Positions 25,217 through 34,270 are shown, counted from the stretch's first letter. The stretch is 64,000 nt of DNA from Dyella jiangningensis (GCA_000632805.1 CP007444.1:1860001-1924000), one strand, 5' to 3'. Numbers and translations: made by a program. The notes: generated by a model not told the origin, from the sequence alone.

Positions 25217-26355
25217 AGAGCGCCGGCATCCTGAGGCTTGCATACAAACTGCTGGTCAACGACAAGGGCAAGTTCGCGGCGTTGCTGACGGGCATCACGT
25301 TCGCCGCTTTTCTGATGGTGCAGATGACGTCGATGTTCGCGGGCATACTCATCCGCTCTTCGGCCACCGTGACCAACGTGGGTGCCAGCATGTGGATCAT
25401 GGATCCCGCGGTGCAGACGGCGGCCAGCTCCATTCCCATGCCTGATTACCTCCTCGATGCCGTGCGCAGCATCGATGGCGTGCGTTATGCGTCGCCGCTG
25501 TATTCCAGCGGCGCCCTGGTCAAGCTCAAGAGTGGCACCTACCAGCAGGTCAGCGTGCTTGGCCTGGACGACAGCAGCCTGACCGGCCGCCCGGCGCTGG
25601 AGCAGGGACGTATCGAGGACATCTTTGCCGACAACGCCTTCATCGTCGTGAACGACGCCGAGTACCCGAAGCTGGAGCGCCCCGGCATCGGCACGGAATT
25701 CGAACTCAACGACCATCGCGGTGTGATCGTGGGCGTCGCCAAGGTCGCTTCGTTCGGATTGTTTGGCGTGCCTACGTTGTATACAACCTACAGCCGCGCC
25801 ATCGAATACATCCCCAATCCGCGGTTCACCTTGTCCTATATCCTGGTCGAGCCACGAGATGCATCGCGCGTGCGTGAGATCAAGCAGGCCGTGTCAAAGC
25901 TCGGCTACCTGGCGCTGACCCGGGAGGAATTCGACCAGCGCATCGCGGATTTCTACAAGTACCAGACGGGCGTGGGCACCAACATCATGCTCATGACCAT
26001 CATCAGCTTCATCGTGGGCCTGTCGATCTCGGCGCAGACGTTCTACACCTTCATTCTGGAAAACCTGGACAAGTTCGGCGCGCTCAAAGCCATCGGCGCC
26101 AAAGGACATGAGCTGGTGGGCATGATCCTGTTCCAGGTGACCTTCACCAGCCTCACCGGTTATGGGCTTGGCATTGGCCTTTGCACGATGCTGATCGGCT
26201 TCGCCAGATTGCGCTTGCCGGACTACGCGGCCGTGATCACCTTCACCAATCTTGGATTGGCCTTCGGCATGGTGCTGTTGATCGCGGCCATTTCCAGCTA
26301 TATAGGCATACGCCGGGTACTCAAGATCGAGCCATTCGACATCTTCCGCGGTTGA
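25213..26355 (+). CDS. ABC exporter permease (FtsX/DevC-like)
   Basis: 380 aa, four membrane segments: one near the N-terminus (about 20-42) and three towards the C-terminus (about 255-280, 305-330, 340-365). A periplasmic domain (about 45-250) lies between, the MacB/DevC layout. LENLDKFGALKAIGAKGHELVGMILFQ is the coupling helix region that touches the ATPase. Last gene of the exporter operon (4-nt overlap). Substrate unknown; DevBCA exports glycolipids, MacAB exports peptides and antibiotics, and nothing here decides between them. Confidence 0.92.
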   Translation: MKSAGILRLAYKLLVNDKGKFAALLTGITFAAFLMVQMTSMFAGILIRSSATVTNVGASMWIMDPAVQTAASSIPMPDYLLDAVRSIDGVRYASPLYSSGALVKLKSGTYQQVSVLGLDDSSLTGRPALEQGRIEDIFADNAFIVVNDAEYPKLERPGIGTEFELNDHRGVIVGVAKVASFGLFGVPTLYTTYSRAIEYIPNPRFTLSYILVEPRDASRVREIKQAVSKLGYLALTREEFDQRIADFYKYQTGVGTNIMLMTIISFIVGLSISAQTFYTFILENLDKFGALKAIGAKGHELVGMILFQVTFTSLTGYGLGIGLCTMLIGFARLRLPDYAAVITFTNLGLAFGMVLLIAAISSYIGIRRVLKIEPFDIFRG

Positions 26356-26473
26356 GCGGGCGCGGCGTATCGAGGGACGGACATGGTGGGCCGGTGCCCC
26401 GCAGTCCAGGCGCACTCGCATACGCCTGGACCTGCATTCCGCGAACCGGATCGGTCGCGCGCGGCGCAGCCCA

Positions 26474-27907
26474 TTACTCGGGCGGGTCGAACGCCACCTT
26501 GAGCGTGCCGTCGTTGACCGCCCGCTTGAACAGCGCATAGTCGGCCTCGTTCTGCTCGGCATAGAGCAGCGAGAACGTGGCGATCGCATTGTCGATTTCG
26601 TCGCTCTTTCCCAGGTAGCCGCTGATGATCGACGGATCGCCGGATCGCGCGTGCGACAAGGCGAGCGACTGGCCGCACCAATTGGCGTAAAGCATCATCT
26701 CGGTCTTGCCGAAGGTCTCCACCGCCGGCTTGACCTTGATGTCGCGAAGCTGGCGCACGTAGTGCTCGTGCCCTCCTTCGCCCTTGGTCCAGCCAAGGAA
26801 AATGTCGCTGGCCGGCTGCATCAGACGATGGCCGTTGACCACGCGCTGCCCGTGGTTCCCGAATTGGCTCTTGCCCGCGTACGGCTCCAGCACCGACTCG
26901 CGCGCCTCCTTGACCTGGAGGAACAAGGGGTCGCCGGCACCATCCGTCAGCAGCAACACCCAGCAGCGTGTACCGACACTGCCAACACCGACGACCTTGA
27001 AGGCGGCGTCCACGATCTCGAAGCGATCGACCAGCACGCGCTGGGAGGGCGTGAGGCTCTTCCTGTAGGCGTCGAAGCCTTTGGTGATGGCCGTATCGAG
27101 AGCACCGGCGTTCACGCCGCGCGGATGAAAAATGATCGGCACCTCGTCCTTGATGGTGGCTGTCCTCCCTGCGCCCATCGCAAGCTTGGGAAACAGGTCC
27201 TCGGCCAGGCTGCTCATGCGTGCCTTCTCGATCCTGCGTATGACGCGTTGGCGCATTGCCGCGCTGTCGATGGAGGCTATCAACGCCTCCGCTTCGATGG
27301 AGTGATACCAAAGATCGAGCGACTTCATCTCGCTGTACGCCTTCATGCTCTTGCGGTACGCCTCGACGCACGACAGCACCGCGTCCTTGCCGATCGCATC
27401 GCTCAGACCATTGTCGCGACAGGCCACGACGAAACTCACGGTGAGCCGCTTGAGATCCCAATCCCATGGTGCAGGCAGCGTTTCATCCAGGTCGTTGATG
27501 CCGAAAATGATGTTTCGCTCGGCCGTGGCGAAGCCGCCGAAATTCATCAGGTGGGCATCGCCACAGCACTGGACTTCGATGCCCGGCGTGGGCAACGTGG
27601 CTAGATCGTGCGCCATGTTCAGCGCGGCACCGCGGAAAAACGTGAAGGGCGAGCGCGCCATGCGCCCGTGGCGAAGCGGCACGAGATCCTGCATGCGTCC
27701 CTCGTCGGCCTTGCGCACCATGTCGACCGGATCGGGACGGTCCGTCTGGGGTTTCCAGATCCTGTGCACATCGCGGGGGCACTTCTCCCGAAGACGCTTT
27801 CCCTCTGCGCGACGCTCGGTGCGAGGAATCAGGGTGGACTCTTGGACAGGCGCGGTCCGAGTCACCGAAGTGCCACCTGCCAGTTCATGTGAAGTGATTC
27901 GTTTCAT
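26474..27907 (-). CDS. DUF2252 family protein, kinase/APH-fold candidate
   Basis: 477 aa. The blocks RMARSPFTFFRGAA, CGDAHLMNFGGF and INDLDETLPAPWDWDLKRL define DUF2252. GDAHLMNF followed by NDLDE resembles the catalytic HGDxHxxN and metal-binding Asp of aminoglycoside-phosphotransferase-like kinases, so a phosphotransfer role is likely but undocumented. The start at 27907 is preferred to the ATG at 27913 because GGAG lies directly against 27913 but 6 nt from 27907. It is transcribed alone from the operator at 28119-28132. Confidence 0.85.
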   Translation of the reverse strand: MKRITSHELAGGTSVTRTAPVQESTLIPRTERRAEGKRLREKCPRDVHRIWKPQTDRPDPVDMVRKADEGRMQDLVPLRHGRMARSPFTFFRGAALNMAHDLATLPTPGIEVQCCGDAHLMNFGGFATAERNIIFGINDLDETLPAPWDWDLKRLTVSFVVACRDNGLSDAIGKDAVLSCVEAYRKSMKAYSEMKSLDLWYHSIEAEALIASIDSAAMRQRVIRRIEKARMSSLAEDLFPKLAMGAGRTATIKDEVPIIFHPRGVNAGALDTAITKGFDAYRKSLTPSQRVLVDRFEIVDAAFKVVGVGSVGTRCWVLLLTDGAGDPLFLQVKEARESVLEPYAGKSQFGNHGQRVVNGHRLMQPASDIFLGWTKGEGGHEHYVRQLRDIKVKPAVETFGKTEMMLYANWCGQSLALSHARSGDPSIISGYLGKSDEIDNAIATFSLLYAEQNEADYALFKRAVNDGTLKVAFDPPE

Positions 27908-28091
27908 GGCCATCTCCGGGATGGTGGGATGCGAAGGTCAAGCAACGGCACATCGTCGTACCGAAACCGTGACGCGTCAGAGGCCGATGCGGCGAGGAAC
28001 CATGCACGGGCATATCCGCTCGCCCGTTTTGTCGCGGAACAGAAGATTCTTCATCGCGCCGCTCGTACCGTCATCGGCGGCCCGGTTTTCA

Positions 28092-28132
28092 ACCATGGCA
28101 CACGCCCCGGGGCGGAGACTGACGCCGGTCAA
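28092..28132 (-). promoter_or_regulatory. Crp/Fnr-type promoter for the DUF2252 gene
   Basis: Palindrome CTGACGCCGGTCAA at 28119-28132, with CATGGT at 28097-28092 (offset 28.5 nt). This leaves an untranslated leader of about 175 nt, the longest of the set. Confidence 0.6.
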
Positions 28133-28138
28133 TACATG

Positions 28139-28909
28139 TCAATGCGGCTGCAACGAAGCCTCGACGGCGATCAGGTTATGGGGAAGTACGCGAATGACAC
28201 CGCCCCGGGGGCTGTCGATGTCCGCGATCAACATGAACGAGATGGCGACCGAGATGGGAAGGATGAGAAGAAGCTCCGGCTCCGCCCTGAGACGCGCTCC
28301 GCCAAAGCCCACGAGCAGATGAGACACCACAGCGATCAGCAACATCAGGAACCAGGCGGCCGTCGGAATGCGGTTCCACCATGAGGCCTGCGTATAGCCC
28401 TCCGAGTTCAGCACGTCGTTCATGCCTGATGTGACAAGCGCTACGACGCAGTCGCGGCCGCTTTTTGCCGGGGCCTCGACCGCTTTCCACATCGCGGGCT
28501 GGAGCGCGGCCTTCTTCGCCTCGATCTGTGCCACCTGCGTGCCATCGCGGGTTTCGTAGAACTGGATGCGCTGGGCCAGATAGTCGGCAAGAAGACCACG
28601 CGCGCGTGCCGCCGAGGCATCGTCCAGCAGCCCGAGACGCAGGTATTCCGTGCCAATGGCGTTGGCTTCGGATTCCTCGAAGTTCTTGCGCTGGTCGTAG
28701 CGGCTCACGGCCATCGAGAACGTAAACCCGATGATCAGCGCTAGCAAGGTGAGCGTCGCTCCCATCAGCACGCCAAAGGTGTCGCTGATGCCTGAATCGT
28801 TGGGATGATGCCACCGTGAAAGCGCCACGCCCGCCCAGCCGGCGAGCCAGAGCACGACCAGTGACGTCGCGAACAGGACCAGTGGATGATCCCGGAGGAA
28901 GAAGTCCAT
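28139..28909 (-). CDS. DUF4239 (bestrophin-like) membrane protein
   Basis: 256 aa with four hydrophobic helices: two N-terminal (about 8-28 and 45-68) and two C-terminal (about 185-205 and 215-235). The soluble helical domain between them contains RYDQRKNFEESEANAIGTEYLRL. That block is the hallmark of DUF4239, which is distantly related to bestrophin ion channels. An ion channel role is speculation. Single gene, operator at 28979-28992. Confidence 0.85.
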   Translation of the reverse strand: MDFFLRDHPLVLFATSLVVLWLAGWAGVALSRWHHPNDSGISDTFGVLMGATLTLLALIIGFTFSMAVSRYDQRKNFEESEANAIGTEYLRLGLLDDASAARARGLLADYLAQRIQFYETRDGTQVAQIEAKKAALQPAMWKAVEAPAKSGRDCVVALVTSGMNDVLNSEGYTQASWWNRIPTAAWFLMLLIAVVSHLLVGFGGARLRAEPELLLILPISVAISFMLIADIDSPRGGVIRVLPHNLIAVEASLQPH

Positions 28910-28951
28910 GGTGGTTCCTTATCGCTCTCACGGGCCTGAAGACCGAGATCG

Positions 28952-28992
28952 ATGCTGTCACGGCATGGAAGGCGCACATTGACTGTCGTCAA
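28952..28992 (-). promoter_or_regulatory. Crp/Fnr-type promoter for the DUF4239 gene
   Basis: Palindrome TTGACTGTCGTCAA at 28979-28992, with CAGCAT at 28957-28952 (offset 28.5 nt). Predicted start near 28944, 35 nt before the ATG. Confidence 0.72.
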
Positions 28993-29067
28993 TGATTCGC
29001 AGGATGGACCACGCGGCGGCCTTGGTGGACGCCGCAGTCCCTGCATGGTCAGGTCACCGGCCGTTTG

Positions 29068-29108
29068 TTGATGGGCGTCAGTAAGTGACCGAGGGCCGTG
29101 CGGATACT
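29068..29108 (+). promoter_or_regulatory. Crp/Fnr-type promoter for CBS-BON and BON genes
   Basis: Palindrome TTGATGGGCGTCAG at 29068-29081, with -10 GATACT at 29103-29108 (offset 28.5 nt), one base from the sigma-70 consensus TATACT. Predicted start about 29116, 20 nt before the ATG. Confidence 0.75.
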
Positions 29109-29135
29109 CGATCCATCTCAAGAGAGCCAGCCGCC

Positions 29136-29855
29136 ATGAATGTCGACAAGGTGATGAGTCACGGCGTACGTACCGTGCTCGATACGGACAGCATCGATGT
29201 AGCCATCCGGTTGATGCTCGAGGCGGGCTATAGCGGCCTGCCCGTGATCGATGGCGGTAGCGCCCTGGTCGGCATCGTGACCGAGGGTGATCTGCTGCGC
29301 CGCGCGGAGCTTGGCACGCAGCACTGGCATCCCGGGTGGCTGAACTTCCTTCTGGGACCGACGCGCCTGGCCCGCGAGTACACCAGCTCGCACGCGCAGA
29401 AGGTTCGCGACGTCATGAGTACCGAAGTGGTGTCCGTTACGGAGGCTACGCCGCTGACCCAGGCCGTCGGCCTGATGGAGGAGCATCACGTCAAGCGCCT
29501 GCCCGTGCTGAGGCAGGGCAGGGTAGTGGGAATGCTCAGTCGCGCCGACCTGCTTCGTGCCTGCCTCACAGCCATCGAAGGCCGGCAGCACGACGTCACC
29601 GTCAGCGACGAGGTCATTCGCCAATGCATCGAAACGGAGATGCGCGCTCAGGCATGGGGTCCGCATATTACGGTGGACGCGCGCGTATCGCAGGGAACGG
29701 TGGAACTGCACGGCGTGGTGACCAGCGAAGCCATGCGCGATGCCTTGCGCGTGCTGTCGGAAAACGTGCCTGGCGTCGTGGCCGTTGTCGACCAACTGGC
29801 CACCATCGAACCGGTGACTGGTTATATCGTGCGCGCGCCGGCCGACGCTGGCTGA
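29136..29855 (+). CDS. CBS-pair plus BON domain protein
   Basis: 239 aa. CBS 1 is VMSHGVRTVLDTDSIDVAIRLM...LVGIVTEGDLL and CBS 2 is VMSTEVVSVTEATPLTQAVGLM...VVGMLSRADLL. A BON domain follows (about 165-235; HITVDARVSQGTVELHGVV...VVAVVDQLA). CBS pairs bind adenosyl ligands; BON domains bind phospholipid or act as scaffolds. No signal peptide, so cytoplasmic. The ATG at 29136 is preferred because it begins the first CBS motif and follows GAGAG. Co-directional with the triple-BON gene 66 nt downstream. Confidence 0.92.
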   Translation: MNVDKVMSHGVRTVLDTDSIDVAIRLMLEAGYSGLPVIDGGSALVGIVTEGDLLRRAELGTQHWHPGWLNFLLGPTRLAREYTSSHAQKVRDVMSTEVVSVTEATPLTQAVGLMEEHHVKRLPVLRQGRVVGMLSRADLLRACLTAIEGRQHDVTVSDEVIRQCIETEMRAQAWGPHITVDARVSQGTVELHGVVTSEAMRDALRVLSENVPGVVAVVDQLATIEPVTGYIVRAPADAG

Positions 29856-29921
29856 CATAGCGCGCCGTTGGCTTGGACGTGCCGCAGGGCTTTTGAGCTT
29901 GGCCACGGCAGGGAGTCGACC

Positions 29922-30572
29922 ATGAAAACCGATCGTCAATTGCAGGAAGACGTGCTCGAAGAGCTGGATTGGGAGCCCTCGGTCAACGCGTCCCGCATCG
30001 GCGTGGAGGTCAAGTACGGCGTGGTGACGCTGCAGGGAAGGGTGGGCAGTTTCGCCGAGAAGTGGGCCGCCGAACGGGCCGCCAAGCGCGTTGCCGGCGT
30101 CAGGGGCGTGGCCATGGCGTTGGAGGTGGATCTCAAGGACGGCTCTGCGCGCACCGATACGGATATTGCGCTCGCCATCAAGAACGCTTTTGACTGGAGC
30201 GCTTCCATTCCTGCCGACACCATCAAGGTGGTCGTCGAGCAGGGGTGGGTCACCTTGTCGGGTCAGGCACATCAGGCATTTGTTCGCGACGCCGCCGAGA
30301 AGGCCGTGAGAGGGCTGGTGGGCGTAAAGGGCGTGCACAACTTCATTACGGTCAAGCCGCCCGTCGAGCCCGGTGACATCAAAGCAAGGATCGAAGCCGC
30401 GCTTTACCGGCGCGCCCACGTCGATGCCGCCGCCATTACTGTCGGCGTGAATGCAGGAGTCGTTACCCTGACGGGCAAGGTCGATTCACTCACCGAGCAC
30501 GATGCGATCGAACATGCCGCGCGCCATACCGTCGGCGTCAACAGCGTCATCGATCATCTGGTGGTGAGCTAA
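29922..30572 (+). CDS. Triple BON domain protein
   Basis: 216 aa made of three BON repeats: about 4-70 (VNASRIGVEVKYGVVTLQGRV), 78-147 (IPADTIKVVVEQGWVTLSGQA) and 150-216 (VDAAAITVGVNAGVVTLTGKV). OsmY-like proteins have two BONs and a signal peptide; here there are three and no signal peptide, so it is probably cytoplasmic. Likely co-transcribed with the CBS-BON gene. Function unknown; OsmY-type proteins protect against osmotic and envelope stress. Confidence 0.9.
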   Translation: MKTDRQLQEDVLEELDWEPSVNASRIGVEVKYGVVTLQGRVGSFAEKWAAERAAKRVAGVRGVAMALEVDLKDGSARTDTDIALAIKNAFDWSASIPADTIKVVVEQGWVTLSGQAHQAFVRDAAEKAVRGLVGVKGVHNFITVKPPVEPGDIKARIEAALYRRAHVDAAAITVGVNAGVVTLTGKVDSLTEHDAIEHAARHTVGVNSVIDHLVVS

Positions 30573-30670
30573 GCGCGCATGCATTGACCGAACGCCGAGC
30601 CGCAGGCCGGCCTTATTGCTTCGAAGCCGTGACGCAGTTCGGCCCAAGGCACGACTGATCGTTAGAGGCC

Positions 30671-33487
30671 TTACCGCTCCGACAACGCGCCGAACTCCGC
30701 CTCTCCCAGATCCGGTTCACCGCTTGCATGCAGGTACAGTGCGCGCGCCGCGTCGGAAAGCCGTAACGCTTCCTGCCATGCAGGGGCGTGAGACCGAGGA
30801 CGCACAGGTGTTTCGATCGTCACGCCAATGACCCCTGCGCGGGGCAGGCGATCATCGCCTCGCAGCACCGCGCGCGTGCCCTTGAGCACCAGCGGCACGA
30901 TCGGCATGCCTGCCTGAGTCGCGGTCAGGAACGCGCCGAGCTTGAACGGCAACAACCCCGGCATGCGCCGGAACGTGCCTTCGGGGAAGAACAGCAGGTC
31001 GCGTCGCTGCTCCTGGACGGTTTTCACGATCGACGTTGCCCTCTGGAAATCGTTGCGATCCACGAAGACCACGCCCAGGCGTTTCAGGAAGGCATGCAAC
31101 GGCCATGTGGCGAGCTCTCGCTTGGCGACGATGCTGACGGGACGCGGAAGAGCCCAGATCGCCACCAGGGCATCGAGGTTGCTGGCGTGATTGGCGATGA
31201 ATATGCACGGCTCCGACGGAAGTGCGGCAACCCACTGGCGTTCAAGGCGAACATGGGTAAGCAACGCCGTGGCGCCCAGCAGTTTGCGCACCAGCCACCA
31301 GCGTTGATCGAGCGTCGGCAAGACCAGGATGGCAGGCGCGGCAAGCAAGCTCATCGCGGCGAGAACTGTCCAGGCATAAGCGGCATAAGTGAGTTCACGG
31401 CACCGCACCCCGTGGCGTCGCATGCGACTCCACAGCGAGCGCCAGACCACTGCTGCGAGATGCACCCGATCGGGCGAGCCCAATTGCCCGGCTTCGTAAG
31501 CCTCCTTGCAGGCGGCGCGTCGAAGCTTGCCGCTCGACGTTTTCAGCACGGCTCCCGGTGCGGCGAGCACGATCTCATCCGCCGGTTCTCCGGCCATCTT
31601 TTGCACGGCGGCATCGATCGCGGCCCGCAAGGCCTTTCGGCCTGCCACATCCAGGACCCGCGTTTCGGCCACGACCACCAGTCGCTCCGTGCCTTCGGCA
31701 TGCGCGCCGAACGCGGCGACGCGCCCCTTTCGCACACCAGGGACGTCGCCCACTTCCTGCTCGATGTGTTGCGGGTGAAGATGTCGGCCCGCGCGGATGA
31801 TGACGTCCTTCGACCTTCCCGTGAGGTACAGTTCGCCCTGGTGCACGAAGCCGAGATCGCCTGTGTCTCGCCAGCCGTCATGCATGAACGCATGGCTCAG
31901 CTCCTCCTTGCGGTAGTAGCCGGTGGTGGCCGAAGGGCCGCGGAATTCGATGTGTCCCTGGCGGCCATCCGGCAGTTCACTTGATGCCTCATCGACGACG
32001 CGCAGCTCATTTCCAGGCAGCGGGGCCCCGCACGACACGAACGTCAACGACGGTGTGGTCGCATGGCGGCACGGTACGGCTTCACCATTGCGTAGAAATC
32101 GTTCGCGTTCTATCGCCAACATCTTCAGGCCACGGTCCAGCGGTGGGAACGTCAACGCAAGCGCATTCTCGGCCAGGCCATATACGGGAAAGAGGGCCTG
32201 TGTGCGCAGGCCGTATTTCGCAAAGCGCTCGGTGAACTGCTGCATGGTGACTGGCGAAACGGGCTCGGCGCCGCAGAAAGCGAGACGAAGCCGCGAGAGA
32301 TCCAATTTGTTCACGTCGGCGTCTTCGATGCGATGCAGGCACAGCTCGTAGGCGAAATTGGGGGCGGCAGACAACGTGCCTTGGTAGCGGTGGATGGCCC
32401 ACAGCCACCGTTCCGGCCGTATCAGGAAGGCCTGTGGCGACATCAGCACGAGGGGAATGCCGAAGTAAAGGCAGCCCAGCCAGGCGCCGATGAGCCCCAT
32501 GTCGTGATAAAGCGGCAACCAGCTGACAAACACGTCGCCCGCCGACACGCGTATCGCCTGGCCCATCGCGCGGAGATTCGACAGCAGGTTGGCGTGGGTC
32601 AGCATCACGCCTTTCGGATCGGCGGTGCTTCCCGAGGTGTATTGCAACATCGCCAGATCATCGGAAGCGGCCGGTACCGGTTGCACAGGCGGAGCGTTCC
32701 CCTGGAGTTCGTCGGCAGTAAGCACGTGCTCGACCGTGCCGGCCATGACGCCAACCAGCTGCCGGTGTGCCGACAGCGATGGGCCGATGAGCATGATGCG
32801 CGCCTGGCAGTTCTGCAGGATACCCGCCTGCCGACGCCAGTATTCGGAGAACTCGCTGGGCCGCGATGGCGGATATAACGGCACGGGCACAGCCCCGGCA
32901 CGCATCACGCCAAAAAACGAGGCCAACAGGTCGGGATGCGTCGGAAACATCAGCGCCACGGTTTCGCCGGGGCGAACGCCGCGCTCCTGAAGCCCGCCGG
33001 CAATACGTCCAGCTTTTTCCCAAAGCGCCGCATAGGTGAGCACGCAGCCATCCGCTTCGCCCTCCACGAAATGGACGTGTGCGCGTACGCCGTGCTTCTG
33101 CGCGTGCCAGGCAAGCACATCCGGCAACGTGGCGGCCTCGGCGGGAACGTCCAGTGGCGCGATCGGATAGGTAGTTGCCGGGGCGGCGACATCACGTCGG
33201 ACAAGGCGTGGCTCAGACCGTAACAAGACCTTGAGCAATTCGCCGGGCGTGCTCGCCTCGGTGCCGGCCTGTGTGGGTATGGCCACCTGAAACCGATCTT
33301 CCAGCCGCGCCAGCAGCTCCATTCGGGACAGGCTGTCCAGCCCCAGGTCCTTGTCCAGCTTTCGATCCGGGCGGATGTCCGGCCACTGTGTGGCGGCTGG
33401 GTGAAGTTCGTGCAGAAGAGAGGCGATCTCTTCATCCACGAATGTCTGCATCACGCCAGGCGAAGGCGTCTGGATGGCCATTTGCAT
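30671..33487 (-). CDS. Trifunctional ACP-fatty acyl-AMP ligase-PlsC acyltransferase
   Basis: 938 aa. Residues 10-85 are an acyl carrier domain with the phosphopantetheine Ser in DLGLDSLSRMEL. Residues 110-690 are an acyl-AMP ligase of the FAAL type with YTSGSTADPKGVMLTH and GWRDTGDLGF. Residues 725-935 are a PlsC-type acyltransferase with NHASNLDAL (H-x4-D) and FPEGTFRR, flanked by hydrophobic helices. In one chain a fatty acid can be activated, loaded on the carrier and passed to a lipid acceptor, as in acyl-ACP synthetase/acyltransferase proteins. The ATG at 33487 follows GAGG; a GTG two codons upstream is possible. The operator at 33541-33554 may also serve this strand. Confidence 0.9.
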   Translation of the reverse strand: MQMAIQTPSPGVMQTFVDEEIASLLHELHPAATQWPDIRPDRKLDKDLGLDSLSRMELLARLEDRFQVAIPTQAGTEASTPGELLKVLLRSEPRLVRRDVAAPATTYPIAPLDVPAEAATLPDVLAWHAQKHGVRAHVHFVEGEADGCVLTYAALWEKAGRIAGGLQERGVRPGETVALMFPTHPDLLASFFGVMRAGAVPVPLYPPSRPSEFSEYWRRQAGILQNCQARIMLIGPSLSAHRQLVGVMAGTVEHVLTADELQGNAPPVQPVPAASDDLAMLQYTSGSTADPKGVMLTHANLLSNLRAMGQAIRVSAGDVFVSWLPLYHDMGLIGAWLGCLYFGIPLVLMSPQAFLIRPERWLWAIHRYQGTLSAAPNFAYELCLHRIEDADVNKLDLSRLRLAFCGAEPVSPVTMQQFTERFAKYGLRTQALFPVYGLAENALALTFPPLDRGLKMLAIERERFLRNGEAVPCRHATTPSLTFVSCGAPLPGNELRVVDEASSELPDGRQGHIEFRGPSATTGYYRKEELSHAFMHDGWRDTGDLGFVHQGELYLTGRSKDVIIRAGRHLHPQHIEQEVGDVPGVRKGRVAAFGAHAEGTERLVVVAETRVLDVAGRKALRAAIDAAVQKMAGEPADEIVLAAPGAVLKTSSGKLRRAACKEAYEAGQLGSPDRVHLAAVVWRSLWSRMRRHGVRCRELTYAAYAWTVLAAMSLLAAPAILVLPTLDQRWWLVRKLLGATALLTHVRLERQWVAALPSEPCIFIANHASNLDALVAIWALPRPVSIVAKRELATWPLHAFLKRLGVVFVDRNDFQRATSIVKTVQEQRRDLLFFPEGTFRRMPGLLPFKLGAFLTATQAGMPIVPLVLKGTRAVLRGDDRLPRAGVIGVTIETPVRPRSHAPAWQEALRLSDAARALYLHASGEPDLGEAEFGALSER

Positions 33488-33540
33488 TTCCACCTCGATT
33501 GCGATCTGGCCCGATCTTGATCGCCGCGCAAAGCAGAAGA

Positions 33541-33581
33541 TTGACAGCCATCAATACGAGGCCGAGGCAGGCACACACACT
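33541..33581 (+). promoter_or_regulatory. Crp/Fnr-type promoter for the OmpA-like lipoprotein operon
   Basis: Palindrome TTGACAGCCATCAA at 33541-33554, with CACACT at 33576-33581 (offset 28.5 nt), the same hexamer as in the phasin promoter. On the other strand CAAGAT near 33519 could serve the divergent ACP-FAAL-PlsC gene at 33487. Confidence 0.7.
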
Positions 33582-33638
33582 AGAGCGCGATGACGGGCAG
33601 GGCATCACGCGTTTTTCATCCCTAAGGAGGGTCACGCC

Positions 33639-34223
33639 ATGCGCATTACTCAACGTCTTTCGTGCGCTTCTCTCGGTCTGGCCGTGCTGGTTCTCGGCGG
33701 CTGTGCGGACTATGTCAAGAAAACCGACTTTGATGCCGCCATCACCGATCTACGCGCCAACGATCAGAAACAGCAGCAGGAAATCGACAGCCTTGCGAAC
33801 GAAATGCACCAACGTTTTGCCGTCTACGACGCCAAGATCGCAGAAATGGGCGGGCGCATTCGCGTCGATACCGCTGCACATTTCGCGTTCAACGACGCAA
33901 CGTTGCGCGACGAAGACAAGCCTCTGCTGGACGACTTTGCCAAGACGGTTTCGGCGCGGTATCCGCAGGCCGTCGTGACGGTGGAGGGCTTTGCCGACGC
34001 GGCGGGGTCCCACGGATACAACATCCGGCTTGGCAACAAGCGCGCCGAAGCCGTTCGCGATTATCTCGTCCAGCACGGCGGCATGCCGGAAGACAAGGTG
34101 CGCGTCGTCAGCTATGGCAAGGCCGGCAACCGCCAGGTACTGAAGGGCAAGTCGGGCGACGGCGCGGAGCCCAATCGCCGGGTAACGCTGGTGATCGACT
34201 ACGCAGGGACGTCCTCGTCCTGA
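33639..34223 (+). CDS. OmpA-like peptidoglycan-binding lipoprotein
   Basis: 194 aa. Signal peptide with lipobox VLGGC (Cys22), a short coiled coil (about 35-65), then an OmpA C-terminal domain: FAFNDATLRDEDKPLLDDF, VTVEGFADAAGSHGYNIRLGNKRAEAV and AEPNRRVTLVI, which bind diaminopimelate in peptidoglycan. Pal-like outer-membrane anchor. AAGGAGG precedes the ATG. First gene of a probable unit with the Usp at 34308 and the small membrane protein at 35242. Confidence 0.92.
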   Translation: MRITQRLSCASLGLAVLVLGGCADYVKKTDFDAAITDLRANDQKQQQEIDSLANEMHQRFAVYDAKIAEMGGRIRVDTAAHFAFNDATLRDEDKPLLDDFAKTVSARYPQAVVTVEGFADAAGSHGYNIRLGNKRAEAVRDYLVQHGGMPEDKVRVVSYGKAGNRQVLKGKSGDGAEPNRRVTLVIDYAGTSSS

Positions 34224-34241
34224 ACAGTGGTAAAGACAAGC

Positions 34242-34270
34242 CCGCCATGCCGGCGTCATCGGCATGGCGG
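34242..34270 (+). terminator. Stem-loop between the OmpA-like and Usp genes
   Basis: A perfect 11-bp inverted repeat (CCGCCATGCCG / CGGCATGGCGG, 7-nt loop) lies 19 nt after the ompA-like stop. There is no T run after it, so it may be a leaky terminator or an mRNA-stability hairpin lowering expression of the following Usp gene. Confidence 0.5.

Noticed and set aside
29118..30419. Minus-strand frame of 433 codons
   Set aside because: Antisense to the CBS-BON and triple-BON genes, both with clear domains.
30788..31984. Plus-strand frame of 398 codons
   Set aside because: Antisense to the acyltransferase and ligase domains of the trifunctional gene.
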